From: Setaria digitata
Lineage: Eukaryota; Nematoda; Chromadorea; Rhabditida; Setariidae
Assembly: GCA_003640385.1 (NCBI GenBank)
Contig: RCAB01000006.1
Coordinates: 186,001-250,000, forward strand
Direction of reading: 5' to 3'
Length of the DNA: 64,000 nt
Shown here: piece after piece, positions 27,301 to 39,043 of the stretch
How positions within the stretch are numbered: position 1 is the first letter of the stretch
Layout of the letters: the number at the start of each line of letters is the position of its first letter
The notes under the pieces: generated by a model
The model's database searches: none
What the model was told of the DNA's origin: nothing
Seen by the model: only the letters and a program-made list of their open reading frames with translations
Made by a program: the position numbers and the translations under genes

Positions 27301-30300
27301 GTAACACTTCACTGGAGTCCACCGCTTGATGATGGGGGTGCTGGCATAAGCAATTATGTGGTAGAAAGACGTGAACCAGATGGTACGTGGGCCAAAGTTG
27401 GTCAACCTGTTGGTACTAGCTTCCGGGTGCGTAACTTAGAAAATGGACATCCATACGAATTTCGAGTTTCGGCAGAAAATCAGTACGGAATTGGTAAACC
27501 ACTTGACACGATGGAACCGATTATTCCCAAAGATCCATTCAGTACGTTTTCAACCGTTTATTTGGAATTTCAGTTTTTCCAATGAAACACAAATTATTCG
27601 TAGTTGGAAAACATCTTTGAAGTTTTTTTTTCTTTATGCAAATGAACGAATTCGCGATTTTTAGACAAACCTGACCCACCTGGACAGCCTGAACCCATTG
27701 CAAAAACCGAGGACAGTATTACACTGCAATGGACTCATCCCCTGAAGGATGGTGGTTTACCGATACAAGGTTTCGTGTTGGAAAAATGTGAAGAAGGTGG
27801 TGATTGGTCAAAATGTATTTTTGGCCTTATTAATGATACGCAATATCGAGTAAGAGATATTGAAATTCATGGATTTTTTTACCTCTTTTCTAAACGCCAT
27901 ATGTCTCACGTAACGCTTTATTGCTTTATCAAAGACTGATTTGATAAAAAGATGGAGGAGAAAGTGATTAAATTAAATGTAGAACTAAATACTCTTTTCT
28001 AGGTAACTGGTTTAACAGCACAGAAACGTTACGAATTTCGTGTAGCCGCGGTCAACGGTGCTGGCCAAAGTCCATGGAGTCAAAAAAGTGAACTAATTAC
28101 GGCTCAAGTCGAAGCTGTAAGACCAAGAATTCAGCTTTCTTTGTTTGGTAAAGATGTCATTGCTCACGCTGGATTCCCAGCTAAGGTAGGTCGATGGAAT
28201 AATTCCCGCATTACTGACTGAAAAACTTAAATCTATTTTTAGATTGACCACATCCTTGATTTTTTAATGAGGCATAAATTTTCAGGTTTTGGTTCCTTTC
28301 TCGTCTAGTCCTTCTCCGGAAATAACCTGGAAAAAAGATGGCAAACCAATTGATGAGAAGTTGAAGCGTTTAAAACTTGAATCGAATGACTTTTTAACAC
28401 AACTTTCATATGAAAAATGCGAGCGCGGTGATACGGCTACCTACACTATCAAGGTATATTCTTTGCAGTTTTGTTCAAGATTTCATTCCTTTTATTAGGG
28501 AAGAAATTTTATCGCTTCTCTTGAAAGTGATTGAGGAGAGACTCTGTAGACTCTGTCGCTTATTTCTACTTTAATTTCATGGAATATAATCTATTTTCAG
28601 CTGGAAAATGATGCTGGGTCGGACAGTGTGAATGTCAGATTACTGGTTGTTGATAGTCCATCATCACCAAAGAGTCTTATGGTTTCCGATGTTACACCAG
28701 ATTCCTGTGTTCTGGATTGGATATCACCTGATGATGATGGCGGCTCTCATATCACCAATTATATTTTAGAAAAATGCCATGTCAGTGCACTATCAAATGA
28801 TGTGTGGGAGAAAGTTAGCTCATTCGTACGTGGCACCAATTACGTAGTTACTGGTCTTAGTGAAAATGAGCGCTATAAATTCCGAGTTCGGGCAGAGAAT
28901 CAGTATGGTATATCAGAGCCAACTGAATTAGATGAGCTTGTTGTTGCTCGTTATCAGTTTAAAGTACCATCACAGCCAGACCCACCCAGTGTTCGCGATA
29001 TGGATAGCACTTGGGCTAAAGTAGAATGGGAACCACCGCCGGATGGAGGTTCGAAGATTCTTGGATATATATTGCAGTACAAGGAACCAGGATCTAATAA
29101 ATGGATTAATGCAGATTCCCATCCAATCAAAGCTACTAGCTTTCGGGTGCAAAATTTAAAGGATAAGGGTGAATATGAATTCCGTGTTATCGCCAAAAAT
29201 AAAGCTGGATTATCAAAACCATCACTACCATCGGAAAAAGTACAGCTTAAACTCAAATTTGGTCCACCTGGACCACCGACCGAGATAGCTGCCGAATCTA
29301 TCGGACGTAATCACGTGACTCTCACGTGGGCTCCACCACTTGATGACGGTGGCTCCAAGATAACTGGATACATCGTGGAAAGCCGAGAATTTGGCATCCA
29401 GAGCTGGCGAGTTGTTAGTGACTACAATGTACAGCAGGCCGAATTTACTGTCCCTAACCTGATTGAATTTCATGATTACGAATTTCGCATTACGGCTGTT
29501 AATAAATACGGAAGGGGTTTACCGTCGCTGCCTTCATCACCGATTAAAATCCAGGAAATGGGAGGTTCTAAGCCTGTGATTGTTGTTAAACCAGCCAACA
29601 CTGCTTCTCCTTATAATCGACGTGCGGTATTTACGTGCGAAGCTATCGGCAGGCCAGGTAATAAGTTGATGTGCTTTGACTCTAAAATTTAAAATATTAA
29701 AGTCGTTTTTTGAAAAAAGTTTTGAAAGTCTTGATAGGAAAATAATTTTCTTCTAGCACCAACTGCACGCTGGCTACGTAATGGACGTGAAATACCAGAA
29801 GGTGCACGTTATCGCACTGAAGCACAAGATGAGATCTTCAAACTTATCATCAAAGAAGTATGGGATATTGATTCTGGTGAATATACCTGCGAAGTATCAA
29901 ATATCTATGGTTCAGACTCTGCTACTGCAACACTGACTGTGCAAGGTTTAGAATTTTGCTGAGCTATTTTTCATACTTACTTCAAACTCATAAAATTTTG
30001 GTTTCAAAGTTAAATTTCAGCTCCACCCGTGATTGAAAAAAGTGTTGGAAACGCCGTATATGCCGATGGTGAATTGGTGCGCCTAAAGATTTACTTCTCC
30101 GGTACCGGCCCATTCAATTATATATTTACCCTAAACAAGAAAGAGATATCTGCAGATCACCCGAATATCCATTTCGTAGATTTCGATAACCATGTTATCA
30201 TTACTATTCCATCGATTCATAGCAGTGAGGCTGGTCGTTACGAGTTAACAATAAGCAACGAAAGTGGTGAAGCGAATACTGCTTTTTGGTTGAACGTCAG

Positions 30301-33300
30301 CGGACTACCATCAGCGCCGCAGGGACCACTGCAGTTTGCGGACCTGAATGTATCTCAGGTGGTACTTAGTTGGAAACCTCCAGTTGTAAGTTCTTCGAAT
30401 TCCTTCTTTAGATTAACTATTTCAGGTAGTTGAATTAATTTTAGAAAGTTCGAAAAGTTTTTTTTTTTTTTTTTTTTTAGAGTGATGGTGGTGCACGCAT
30501 AAGTAATTATGTCGTCGAAAAGCGTGATCTAGCTAAGGATAACTGGACCGAAGTGGCAACATTTGTAAAGGATAGTAACTATTTGGTTGGTGATCTTTTC
30601 GAAGGACACGAATATGAATTCAGAGTTAGTGCTGTAAATGAAAATGGACAAGGACCACCTCTTGTGGGTGATCAGTCAATTACTGCACGACTACCATTTG
30701 ATCCACCGTCACTTCCTGGAAAACCAGAAGTGAGTTTTATCCTGAGAAACCTAGTTTTAAGCTCAATAAAAATTCGCTAGAACTTTATAATTAGGATTTT
30801 CTTTTAGATCAATCTTTATTATTTGATTTTTTTTATTGAGCTTTTTGAAAGGAATTGGACGGATCATCATGCTTCAGGCAACAAATATAAGCGAAAATTC
30901 TCTGACACTAAGCTGGGCTCGCCCAAGTTCCGATGGAGGTGGTCGCATCCGTGGTTACTTGATTGAAAAAAGGGAAGTTGGCACAGAAATTTGGCAAAAA
31001 TGTAATTATAATCCGAATCCATCTACTTCCTGCGTTGTGAACAATCTAATTGACGATCGTGATTATGAATTTCGCGTTTTTGCTGTTAACGATGCTGGAA
31101 ATTCTGAACCATCTATGAGGTATTTTTGAACCTACTGCATGTATACCATCTACTGGATCGAGAATTTTTAATTGGGAATGCCAGAAATTTGTGAAAAATG
31201 AATCGGTGGTCATAAATACAATCTCTTTACTGGGAATGTGCCCGACAGTTACTTCACTCTCAGATTCTGGATGTCAGTTTTTTAGTGATATTGTCAAGTA
31301 TTTATATTCAACATCTGGCCAAACACCAGAAATAATTACACCGCTGATCGATCTTTACGGTGAACAAGGAAAATCAATAACATTAAAATGCGTGATAACT
31401 GGTAATCCTCAACCGGAATATCAATGGTATAAAGGTCTGCGAGAGCTTACCGAAACTTCCAAATATAACATCTATAACAAAACTGATGCCCAGGTATGAT
31501 GTGTTCATATAAACTGGATTGCTTCAGACACAATTCCTTTCGTGAAAGATAATAAAACATTCAATTATGGATGACTGCATTTTGAAATATTTTATTCTTT
31601 CTGGAGATTATTAAAGGTTCATGTGATGTACTTAATTTTTGGGCCTAAGAAAAAGTTTTCCAGGTATTAGTCATTAATGATTTGCATGAAGATGATAGCG
31701 ACCAATACTCTTGTCGTGCAACAAACTCAAAAGGCACCAAATCAACCCAGTCACAAATAACTGTTTGTTCTAAACCACGCGTATTTCTTCCCCCGAGGTA
31801 CCATGGAGGTTACGAAGCTAAGAAGGGCGAAAAGATAGAGCTGAAAGTACCTTTCAGAGCGTTTCCGCAGCCTATAGCCAAATGGTTTAAAAATACTGAA
31901 CCGATCAGCGATTCTGATAAATACAGGATTACTACTGACGACAAGTAATTTTTGCTTCTTCAGTAATTGCCGCAAATTTTAAAGAAAATTATTCCCAATT
32001 AAAATTTAGATTTATAAGCTAAGTTTATTAAATAGTTTTTTAGGTTCACAATTTTGACAATCTCAAATGTTGCTCGGGAAGATTTTGGACAGTATCGCGT
32101 AGTAGTAGAAAACAATATTGGTTCCGATTCTACTACAATAACCCTAACTGTTCCCGACCGACCCGATCCACCACGATTTCCGATTGTTGAGAATATTCTA
32201 GATGAAGCTGCTATTCTGTCATGGAAAACTCCAGAACTGGATGGAGGTGCTATGGTCACTAAGTATGTTTTCCATGACTATTACTTTTTTCTTAGATTGA
32301 GGCGAAAGAGAATGTGATTGTCTCGAAAGTAACGAAATAGTTCCAAAATCAAATTTTCCGTGAAAACCCCCATTTAATTTAAATCTCCAGCTATATTGTT
32401 GAGCGACGTGAAACAGCTGGCGGACAGTGGGAACAGTGTGCGAAGTCACGTTATACTTATCTGACGATAGAGGATCTGAAACCTAAACATACTTACGAAT
32501 TTCGCATCATTGCCGAGAATAAACATGGACAGTCAAAACCATGTGAGCCAACGGCACCTATTTCTATTCCGGAAAAACGTATCCGGAGAAAAGGTCGTGA
32601 TGGTAAGGATCTTTGTTTCATGAATCCAAATCAAAATCTTTGTTGAAACTTAATTTATCTAGATATTTTCGGAAATGAAATCTTAACCGAAATTTACAAA
32701 AAATTACTTTCCGTAGTTGACGACTTGGGCAAGGTTGTCCATGGGAAAGGACCAAGGTGTGATAATTACGATGCTTACGTAATCGACGTTTGGAAACAGT
32801 ATTACCCACAGTCAGTAGAACCGAAGCGAGAATCGGTGTATGATTACTACGATATCCTCGAAGAAATTGGATCGTAAGTTTTCTCATGCTCAAGTAATTT
32901 CGTGTTTTTAGCTCTGAGGGAGAGTGGAGATTCCAGAAACAAAAGTCGCTTTTCAGAAGGTACTTGTAAAATTTATCTTAACAAAAATTTACACATTTTC
33001 CAGAGGTGCATTTGGTGCTGTGCACCGTTGCGTTGAACGAGCCACCGGGAATACTTTTGCGGCGAAATTTGTTAATACTCCTCATAATGCAGATAAGGAT
33101 ACAGTGCGCAAGGAAATTAATACTATGTCTGTCCTTAGACATCCAAAATTAATAAATCTGCATGATGCTTTTGAAGATGATCAAGAAATGGTCATGATTT
33201 ACGAGTTGTAAGTTTTTTACTCCTAATTAATTTTCATTCAGTGTTGAAATAACATTCAGATATTCTTTCAATCAATTCATTCTTATGAAATATTTTTGGC

Positions 33301-36300
33301 CAAAATTCATAATTTATCAGGGCAAAATTTTCATAGTATGTCTGGTGGTGAACTGTTCGAAAAAATTTCTGATGAAAACAATCGGATGTCGGAAACGGAT
33401 GCAATCAATTACGTCCGACAAGTATGTGAAGCGTTATGCCACATGCACGAGATGAATCATGTGCATCTGGATTTGAAGCCTGAAAATATCATGTTCACGA
33501 CAAGAAAAAGTGATCAGTTAAAGCTGATCGATTTCGGTCTGGCAGCTAAACTAGATCCCAAAGAGACTGTAAAAGTTACAACTGGAACAGCTGAATTTGC
33601 TGCGCCAGAAGTGGTTGCCAATGAACCAGTGGGATTCTACACTGATATGTGGAGCGTAGGTGTACTTGCCTACATTCTGTAAGCTTTCCGTACCTTTAGT
33701 TAAAAAAACACCTGGCACATTACGTCATTATTAAAAATTTTCATATTAGCCCTATTCAAAAAATAAAATTAGTTGAAAAGGAATTTGATATTGATTATTG
33801 ATCTGAACCTTAAAAAGCATAGCTCTTCTTGACGCATAAGTTTTGTTGTTTCTTGTCATGTGATTAATTGTGCCTCAATTCATTGCTGATATGATGCACA
33901 GTAGTTCGGTTCAAACGTAAAAACAAAAATCGTTTCAGCTTATCAGGCCTCTCACCATTCGGTGGTGAAACTGACGAAGAAACTCTTCGGAATGTAAAAA
34001 AATGTGATTGGAACATGGATGATCCTAGTTTCACAAATATTTCTCAGGATGGGAAAGATTTTATCAAGAAGCTTCTTATGTTAGACCCAAAGTAATCTAA
34101 TTTTATGCTTCGGATTTAGACTGACATATCCAATTATTTGAAACTAAAACAAAGTGACCAACCTTGAAAATGAAAGGTGCTAGATCTAAAGAACCTCATA
34201 AATTAATTGCAGAAGTCGTATGACTGTTCACGAAGCACTAGAGCATCCTTGGCTGAGTGGGACTACTACCACTGTATTATCTGAAGAAATACCAAATGAA
34301 CGCTACCACTCCGTTCGTGACTCAGTTAGGCAGCGATATGTAAGTATTAGAAAATTTCTCAAATCTAATCTGATTTAATATTTGCGTGTCTTAAAAATAA
34401 GAAAAATAAATCTGGACATTTTTTGAACGAAATTAATATTAGGATGCTTGGCCAGAACCGAATCCACCTCTCGGACGCATTTCAAACTACAGCTCCTTGA
34501 AGAAGCATCGTCCAGCTGAATATCATATCCATGATACACGGTTCAACAGGGAAGAAGGACAACCACGATTTATTATCAAACCCTTTAGCACAAGTTGTGC
34601 AGAAGGTGGAAATGCTACATTCTCATGCAGGTATTGCTATAGTTTGATATTTGAAATAGTATCTTATGAAGTATAACTTTATATATACTTTAAACTAAAA
34701 TTAATGCAACATATGAATAAACATATTATTACAGGGTTATAGCCTCGTCACCACCGATAGTAACATGGTATAAGGATACGAATGAACTAAAGCAGAGTAC
34801 CAAATATATGAAGAAGTACACAGATAATAATTATATGATAACGATAAATAGAGTTAAACCAGAAGATGCCGGCGAGTATACTGTAAGGGCAAAGAATTCA
34901 TATGGTTCCAAAGAAGAAATTGTATTCTTGAAAGTGATTGGTTGGTTTAACTTAGAAAGTTTAAACCCTGGATTGAATGAGGAATCTCGAAACTTTTTAT
35001 TAGTTTAGATTTTTGTGAATTCCAACAAAACCTATGCATTGACTTCCAGAACTTATTTACATTGTATAATGTATTAAATTTGATCACAAATTTTGAAGCC
35101 AAATGATTTCAGAATCATGTAAACGACGAGACTCTTTAAAGGCTTCAGAATTTGAAAAACGAGCCTACATAACGCGGGAACTTGAACCATTTAAAGAACG
35201 CGAGAGTGCTCCAAAATTCAGTTTCCATCTCCGGTCGCGTCTTATTCAGAAGAATCATCCATGTAAATTAATTTGCAATGTGCAAGGAAATCCAGTCCCT
35301 AAGGTGTTTATTTGAACCTAAAATTTGAAGAGGATACTGATTAGCTGCTTTCATTTATTAGATGTTAGAGAATGAATTTCAGGTTTTAAAATCCAACTTC
35401 CAATTTGAACTTCGATATTTAGATTTCTTGGTTCAAAGATGGTTTGCCAATTGACGTGGATAGAACACATTTAACCTATCGAAGTGGTGTCTGTACCATG
35501 GAACTGTTCAGTTCTCGTGTAGATGACGCGGGTACTTATCGTTGTGAGGCAACTAACAGTTTGGGAACAGATTACACTGAATGTACCATCACTGTGCAAG
35601 GTAATAGTTGCTCTTTTAATTTCGTGTATGTTCAAGAACTGCACACTCTTTTAGCTTTATAACTTTAATTACTTTTATAACCTACAAATTATCATTCCTG
35701 ACACTAATTCAGTTCGAGAATTTTAAAATGTTGAAGTTTTGCCGTTTTTGGAAATGATGTCTTTTTCAAGGTAGATCTGGCGAAACAGTACCGATAAAAC
35801 CACTTCGTTCACGACGGATTTATGACACATTGGGTGTAGGGAATATCGAACGTTCACAGTCTAGTGCTGACGTTTTACTGAGACATAGTATCAAGACATC
35901 AGTACCACAGTTTCAAGATGACTCAACTGCAAAACATGCCGATAAACTGCCTACTTTCATATCAAAACTATCCAGCGTCATTGTAAGTACGGGCGAACAA
36001 GCAGAATTTTCTTGTGTGGTGAGTGCTGTTTTATTTAAATTTAAAAATGCTATATTTCAAAAAATGCACTTCTTAAAAATGTTGACTTTTACAGATAGAT
36101 GGGAATCCGGAACCTCTTATCGAATGGCTTCACAATGGTGAACGTATTACCAATGATTCTCGGTTAAAAGTTTCTTTTGTCATGGGTCGAGCTTCACTTT
36201 TAATCAGAAACACGAAAAAACAAGACGAGGGCGAGTACTGTTGTAAGGCTAGTAATTCAGCAGGGTCGGAAACAAATAAAGCAGATCTTGTCGTTAAAGA

Positions 36301-37524
36301 GTAAGTTCTTAGTAAAAATTCGCTCATTCCTGGATAGCTTTGGGAATTCATCGTAAATTCTATAATTATAATAATTTGAAATACATGCTTCACGGAGAGG
36401 TGACCATAAAGTAGAAAAGCTATAGAACTAAATGGGAAAAAGGAATTAAATTTGGAATAAAATATTTCAGAAATTTGATATGTACCCCAAGCTTCAGATC
36501 TGTTATATTCAGGAGCATCACAGAAACTGATGATACTGCTAATGAACCACTAGTAAATGGTGAATTATTTGCTGAGGAAACTAGGCAGAAGCGCGGAACA
36601 GCCGAGCAAACTATGCCGGATGGCCATACCAGAGCTAGTGAAAGAACCTTAGGAAAAGCTAATAAATCATTACAAATAATTCGACACCTTGAGGGCCTCC
36701 AAGTTGCTTCTGGCTCAGCAGCCAGCTTTTCGGTATTAGCTTCCGGAAGCGTGGATAAGGTATGTTGCTTAAAAAGTCCTATTTAATTAACAGTTTCATG
36801 GATGTATCCTTGACAGTGTGTATCAAGGAATAGCATATCAGGGTATTAAATTTTAGGTAATATGGCTCAAAAACGGCAAAGAAATTCAATTAAACGAAAA
36901 TGTGACAACTACGGTAAGCGATAACGAGCACCGACTTGAGTTCTCCAAAGTATCCTCTGACGATCATGGTATTTACCAGGTGGACTTTTGGCAAGATGAC
37001 AGAATCATTACCTCAGCTGCATCACTTGTTGTGCTAGGTCAGCTTTGGTTGGTTCGTAGTTTTCAGGACATTTCCATCTCAGTTTTACTGCAGTCCAACT
37101 GAAAACTTCAGGGAGCATAATTACTTAAATTTTATTTCAGATAGACAAAATGACCCTCCTGTTTGCAAACTTCCACAATCCGTGACGGCCAAACTTTCAA
37201 CACCAAGTAAATTTATTCTTGAAATGGAGAACGCTGAAGGTTTGACAGTGCAGTGGTTCAAAGGATCCAGTAAAATAGAGAAATCGGATCGTATCAAATC
37301 AGTGAAATCTGGGAATGCTTTCAAATTAGATTTTAAGGTTGGATTTAGCACACGAAAAGTGACCCTTGCATAAATTATTGAACCGGTTCATGAAATTGAT
37401 TTTCCTTAACAATTTCATAAAATTTCAGAGTGTCCAACCTGCAGATGAAGGCGTTTACGTTGTAAAAATAATCAAGGATAAGAAAGCAATTTGCAAATAT
37501 GCAGCTGCTTTGTTGGTCGAATAA
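386..37524 (+). CDS. unc-22: Twitchin (UNC-22), giant Ig/Fn3 muscle protein kinase, complete gene
   Basis: Twitchin lies along the thick filament of the muscle A-band, acts as a molecular spring and regulates contraction through its kinase. I resolve 76 exons (386-592 to 37429-37524, stop TAA at 37522-37524) with every junction in phase. They give 20,775 nt, about 6,924 residues; C. elegans twitchin is about 6,840. Domain order: nine N-terminal Ig domains split by charged linkers; Fn3-Fn3-Ig units, with two Fn3 triplets near the end; Ig-Ig-Fn3-Fn3-Ig-Ig-Fn3; kinase; five Ig. The total is 30 Ig and 31 Fn3. The start follows the family: MPGAPRFTQKPSIQQTP matches the nematode N-terminus almost residue for residue. 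The protein ends in AAALLVE, as in C. elegans. I see no frameshift or premature stop, so the gene appears intact. Splice sites in the linkers (exons 5-11) and at exon 57 are less certain than the rest. Confidence 0.97.
593..2633 (+). other. Twitchin intron 1, about 2 kb
   Basis: It splits Ig1 between strands, from AAG|GTAATC to TTTGAG|GAGCC. It is AT-rich and holds poly-A tracts, a 14-bp perfect palindrome at 1279-1292 and only short open frames on both strands with no recognisable domain. A first intron of this size in a muscle gene often carries enhancers; no specific site is claimed here. Confidence 0.6.
4281..4373 (+). repeat. 33-nt tandem repeat encoding a KSRExTPxKSL unit
   Basis: Two full 33-nt units (4281-4313 and 4314-4346) and a shorter third (4347-4373) encode KSREGTPKKSL, KSRESTPRKSL and RSRTATP. 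The unit is basic and contains TP sites suited to proline-directed kinases. It lies in the disordered linker between Ig2 and Ig3. Unit differences are mostly substitutions, so this is an old in-frame expansion. Confidence 0.8.
8743..8890 (+). repeat. Displaced partial copy of twitchin exon 12 and its intron
   Basis: This stretch in the intron after exon 14 resembles 8151-8295, that is, the 3' end of exon 12 and the start of the following intron. The match begins at GGGCCACCA, runs through a shared 20-base block CCAGAAAACGTCACTGTTGC, and resumes beyond the splice donor in the intronic TTTATAAAA and AAGTCTGCACAT. The two copies lie about 590 bases apart. If spliced in, the segment from the preceding AG to the GTATAA donor would be 49 nt, which breaks the frame, so it is most likely a non-functional duplication remnant. 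Confidence 0.75.
10020..11860 (+). other. Twitchin intron 18, about 1.8 kb, with one exon-like remnant
   Basis: It separates Ig6 from Ig7. Most of it shows no coding signal. The exception is an open frame at 10891-11013 ending in ADGKYNCGAL and a stop, which looks like an Ig F strand; it is described under findings. No transposon termini or structured RNA were recognised. Confidence 0.5.
13738..21688 (+). other. unc-22: Twitchin exons 23-47: first part of the Fn3-Fn3-Ig array
   Basis: Exons: 13738-14010, 14261-14372, 14471-14785, 14900-15084, 15144-15348, 15453-15576, 15705-15949, 16046-16174, 16301-16452, 16538-16702, 16886-17153, 17299-17381, 17486-17705, 17777-17928, 18122-18272, 18361-18557, 18656-18895, 18999-19140, 19308-19503, 19638-19827, 20030-20358, 20452-20612, 20761-21045, 21185-21348, 21538-21688. 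Each unit has a first Fn3 opening with xPxGPLxVxDV, a second opening with PGKPxxPExTDWDxD, and an Ig opening with LxPxIDR. The motif (E/Q)Y(Q/E/K)FRVxAVNxxG closes each Fn3. Nearly every domain is cut by at least one intron. Five to six full units fit here (Fn3 1-11, Ig 10-14). Confidence 0.9.
15349..15452 (+). other. GC-AG intron in twitchin
   Basis: Exon 27 ends ...ATA GAA G and is followed by GCAAGT rather than GT. The 3' side is TTTGCAG|AATATATAG. Joining at the GC restores phase 1 to phase 1 and the sequence EPIE-EYIVEAQD, which matches C. elegans twitchin. No nearby GT keeps the frame. The flanking consensus is strong (AG|GCAAGT), as is usual for the rare GC-AG class. Confidence 0.85.
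21856..27026 (+). other. unc-22: Twitchin giant exon 48, 5,171 nt without introns
   Basis: One exon codes for about residues 2902-4625. It starts inside Fn3 12 (GKTGKPEVTDWDKD) and runs through Ig15-Ig19 and the first part of Ig20, with a Fn3 triplet after Ig19. It ends at ATTGAA|GTAATC, and the next exon resumes with VGDGFVTLATKSAKRSDAG at 27121. Introns before it occur about every 200 bases of coding sequence. Its largest neighbour is exon 53 (1,057 nt). Confidence 0.92.
27121..32602 (+). other. unc-22: Twitchin exons 49-61: end of the Ig/Fn3 array
   Basis: Exons: 27121-27541, 27665-27849, 28003-28185, 28286-28453, 28601-29657, 29757-29945, 30021-30385, 30481-30729, 30878-31119, 31286-31493, 31664-31944, 32044-32262, 32391-32602. 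Domains in order: rest of Ig20, two Fn3, Ig21, three Fn3, Ig22, Ig23, two Fn3, Ig24, Ig25 and the last Fn3 just before the kinase. The basic tail EKRIRRKGRDG leads into the kinase linker. The regular super-repeat breaks here, as in C. elegans. The acceptors of 30878 and 31286 are chosen by phase; alternatives nearby give stops. Confidence 0.88.
32717..34339 (+). other. unc-22: Twitchin serine/threonine kinase domain (exons 62-66)
   Basis: Exons: 32717-32873, 33004-33207, 33337-33678, 33939-34091, 34213-34339. The MLCK/titin-like kinase spans about residues 5992-6250. Visible motifs are the glycine loop GSGAFGAVHR, the ATP lysine in FAAKF (about residue 6025), the catalytic loop HLDLKPEN (Asp about 6117), DFG (Asp about 6137) and APE in GTAEFAAPEV. 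The usual HRD arginine is leucine, as in C. elegans twitchin. The segment after HPWL leads into the conserved SVRDSVRQRYDAWPEP region; in C. elegans the C-terminal tail folds back into the active site and is relieved by Ca/S100 or stretch. All catalytic residues are present, so activity is expected. Confidence 0.95.
34443..37524 (+). other. unc-22: Twitchin exons 67-76: autoinhibitory tail and five C-terminal Ig domains
   Basis: Exons: 34443-34630, 34735-34940, 35113-35303, 35423-35600, 35771-36018, 36095-36300, 36513-36759, 36857-37037, 37141-37337, 37429-37524. The regulatory tail (GRISNYSSLKKHRP) is followed by Ig26 (QPRFIIKPF), Ig27 (APKFSFHLRSRLIQKNH), a linker (RRIYDTLGVGNIERSQSSAD), Ig28 (LPTFISKLS), Ig29 and Ig30. 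At exon 73 the first AG after the donor puts a stop in frame, so the second AG (36511-36512) was chosen; it keeps phase and family similarity. Confidence 0.9.
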
Positions 37525-39043
37525 TAGTTTTGCTATCAACGACACTTATTATCAAATCACATAATTTCTGTTTAGTACTTCAACTCGAATGCGTTTCCTT
37601 CATCCATCTAATTCATCCCAATTAAAATTGTGATTATTTATGTCACTGTACATAAATGTCGTATAAAACTTCTCTCGCTTACTATTCTTCATCTTCCGCA
37701 AATTGTTCGGGCCCCCGACTTACCCAGTTTCTTTTTGGTTTTGTTAGCTCTTCTTCTACTGTAGTAGACAGGTTAAATTTATTGATTTGAAGTATATAAT
37801 GAAAAATACTGCAATGTGAAAAATACGAAACATACCTGGCAATTTAAATTACCATCTCTCTCACCAGACGCTATATCACTGAATCGGACTGCTAATTCAC
37901 AAGTTGAGTGTGCAGGATAAAACTTTCAATACAAAATTGTGTCTATGGCTTATATGTTATAAAACATAGAGAGGTCCAAAGTTCATGGGCGAACTCGCTT
38001 ACATCAAGATTTAAATCCCAATCCAATATCTGATCTCTCCGTAAACATCCATCTTCAAAGCGAGAGAAGAACTACATTTACACGTACCTAAATAAACGTA
38101 CCTAAATAAAAGGAAAGCTTGCTACTGTTTATCTGTATAGTCCCCGTGTTTGCGTTCATCTAACGGATGAGCCTTAAATCACACTTGACTCGCTGATAAA
38201 CACTCAAATTTCAAAATCAAACTAAGTGAACGGGAAGTGTGAGTTCGACTACAAACCATGCTTCTCTCAATTCCAATGAATATTCCGCAATGCATGAACG
38301 CGAGGAAAAAAAAAACCAACAATTATTAACTTCGGTGTAACGGGGGTGCTACTACTTTAATCAGTGTAATCATTTTAAAGTAGAGAAAGTCAACGTGGAA
38401 CCTCTCAGCACATGGTTTGAATGTCAAGAAATATTTATTGGATGAATTCTCGATTTTGGATATAAAATTTTTAAAACTCCTTCCTCTTTTAAAATGAACA
38501 GAATCACAGCTACGCATTGTAAATTATATTATAAACAAATTAAAATAATTTATATGCATGTACATTGTGCCTGCTGAACACAGGAAATAAAACAGTGAGA
38601 AACAAATCCTTCTGATCGAATTTGGCCATCATGGTTTCGCATCAACAACTTCATCCGTTGAAAAAGAATCACTTTTTTACCAGCTCAGTCTGAGTCACAG
38701 TATTTTATAAGAACCTCAAAAGCTACAAAAAAATAAAAAAAATTTAAAAAAATAAAGTCAAGTCTAACCAAAAGTTTACGCCTCCTAAGAGCGTAAATTA
38801 ATGATACCGGCACCGAATGGCAATGCCACACTTGATCTGTTGAAGTCTTAAAATTTGAGGCCCGTAAGATCATCAGAAGAGTTATGTGCTCACTGTTTCT
38901 GGAGACGAATGAACAAGGAAGCAAATGCATGATGCAAAGAGGAAGTGACAGCAGACAACACAGTGTTTCGCAAGTACAAATTAGCAAAATTCGCATGAAA
39001 GATTGACCGACTTTACCATGGAAATATGCATATGATCCACTGA
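37525..39043. other. Intergenic, convergent 3' ends of twitchin and arl-8
   Basis: Contains the 3' UTRs of both neighbours. AATAAA on the plus strand appears at 38091, 38105 and 38586, which is far for a nematode 3' UTR, so the twitchin poly-A site is not fixed. A 103-codon minus frame at 38685-38996 has a hydrophobic start but no family signature or splice context and is not called as a gene. Confidence 0.5.

Noticed and set aside
36475..36512. Earlier acceptor for twitchin exon 73
   Set aside because: It introduces an in-frame TGA after two codons; the next AG keeps the frame.
38685..38996. 103-codon minus-strand frame with a hydrophobic start
   Set aside because: It lies in the arl-8 3' flank, has no recognisable domain or splice context, and similar-length frames arise by chance in this DNA.
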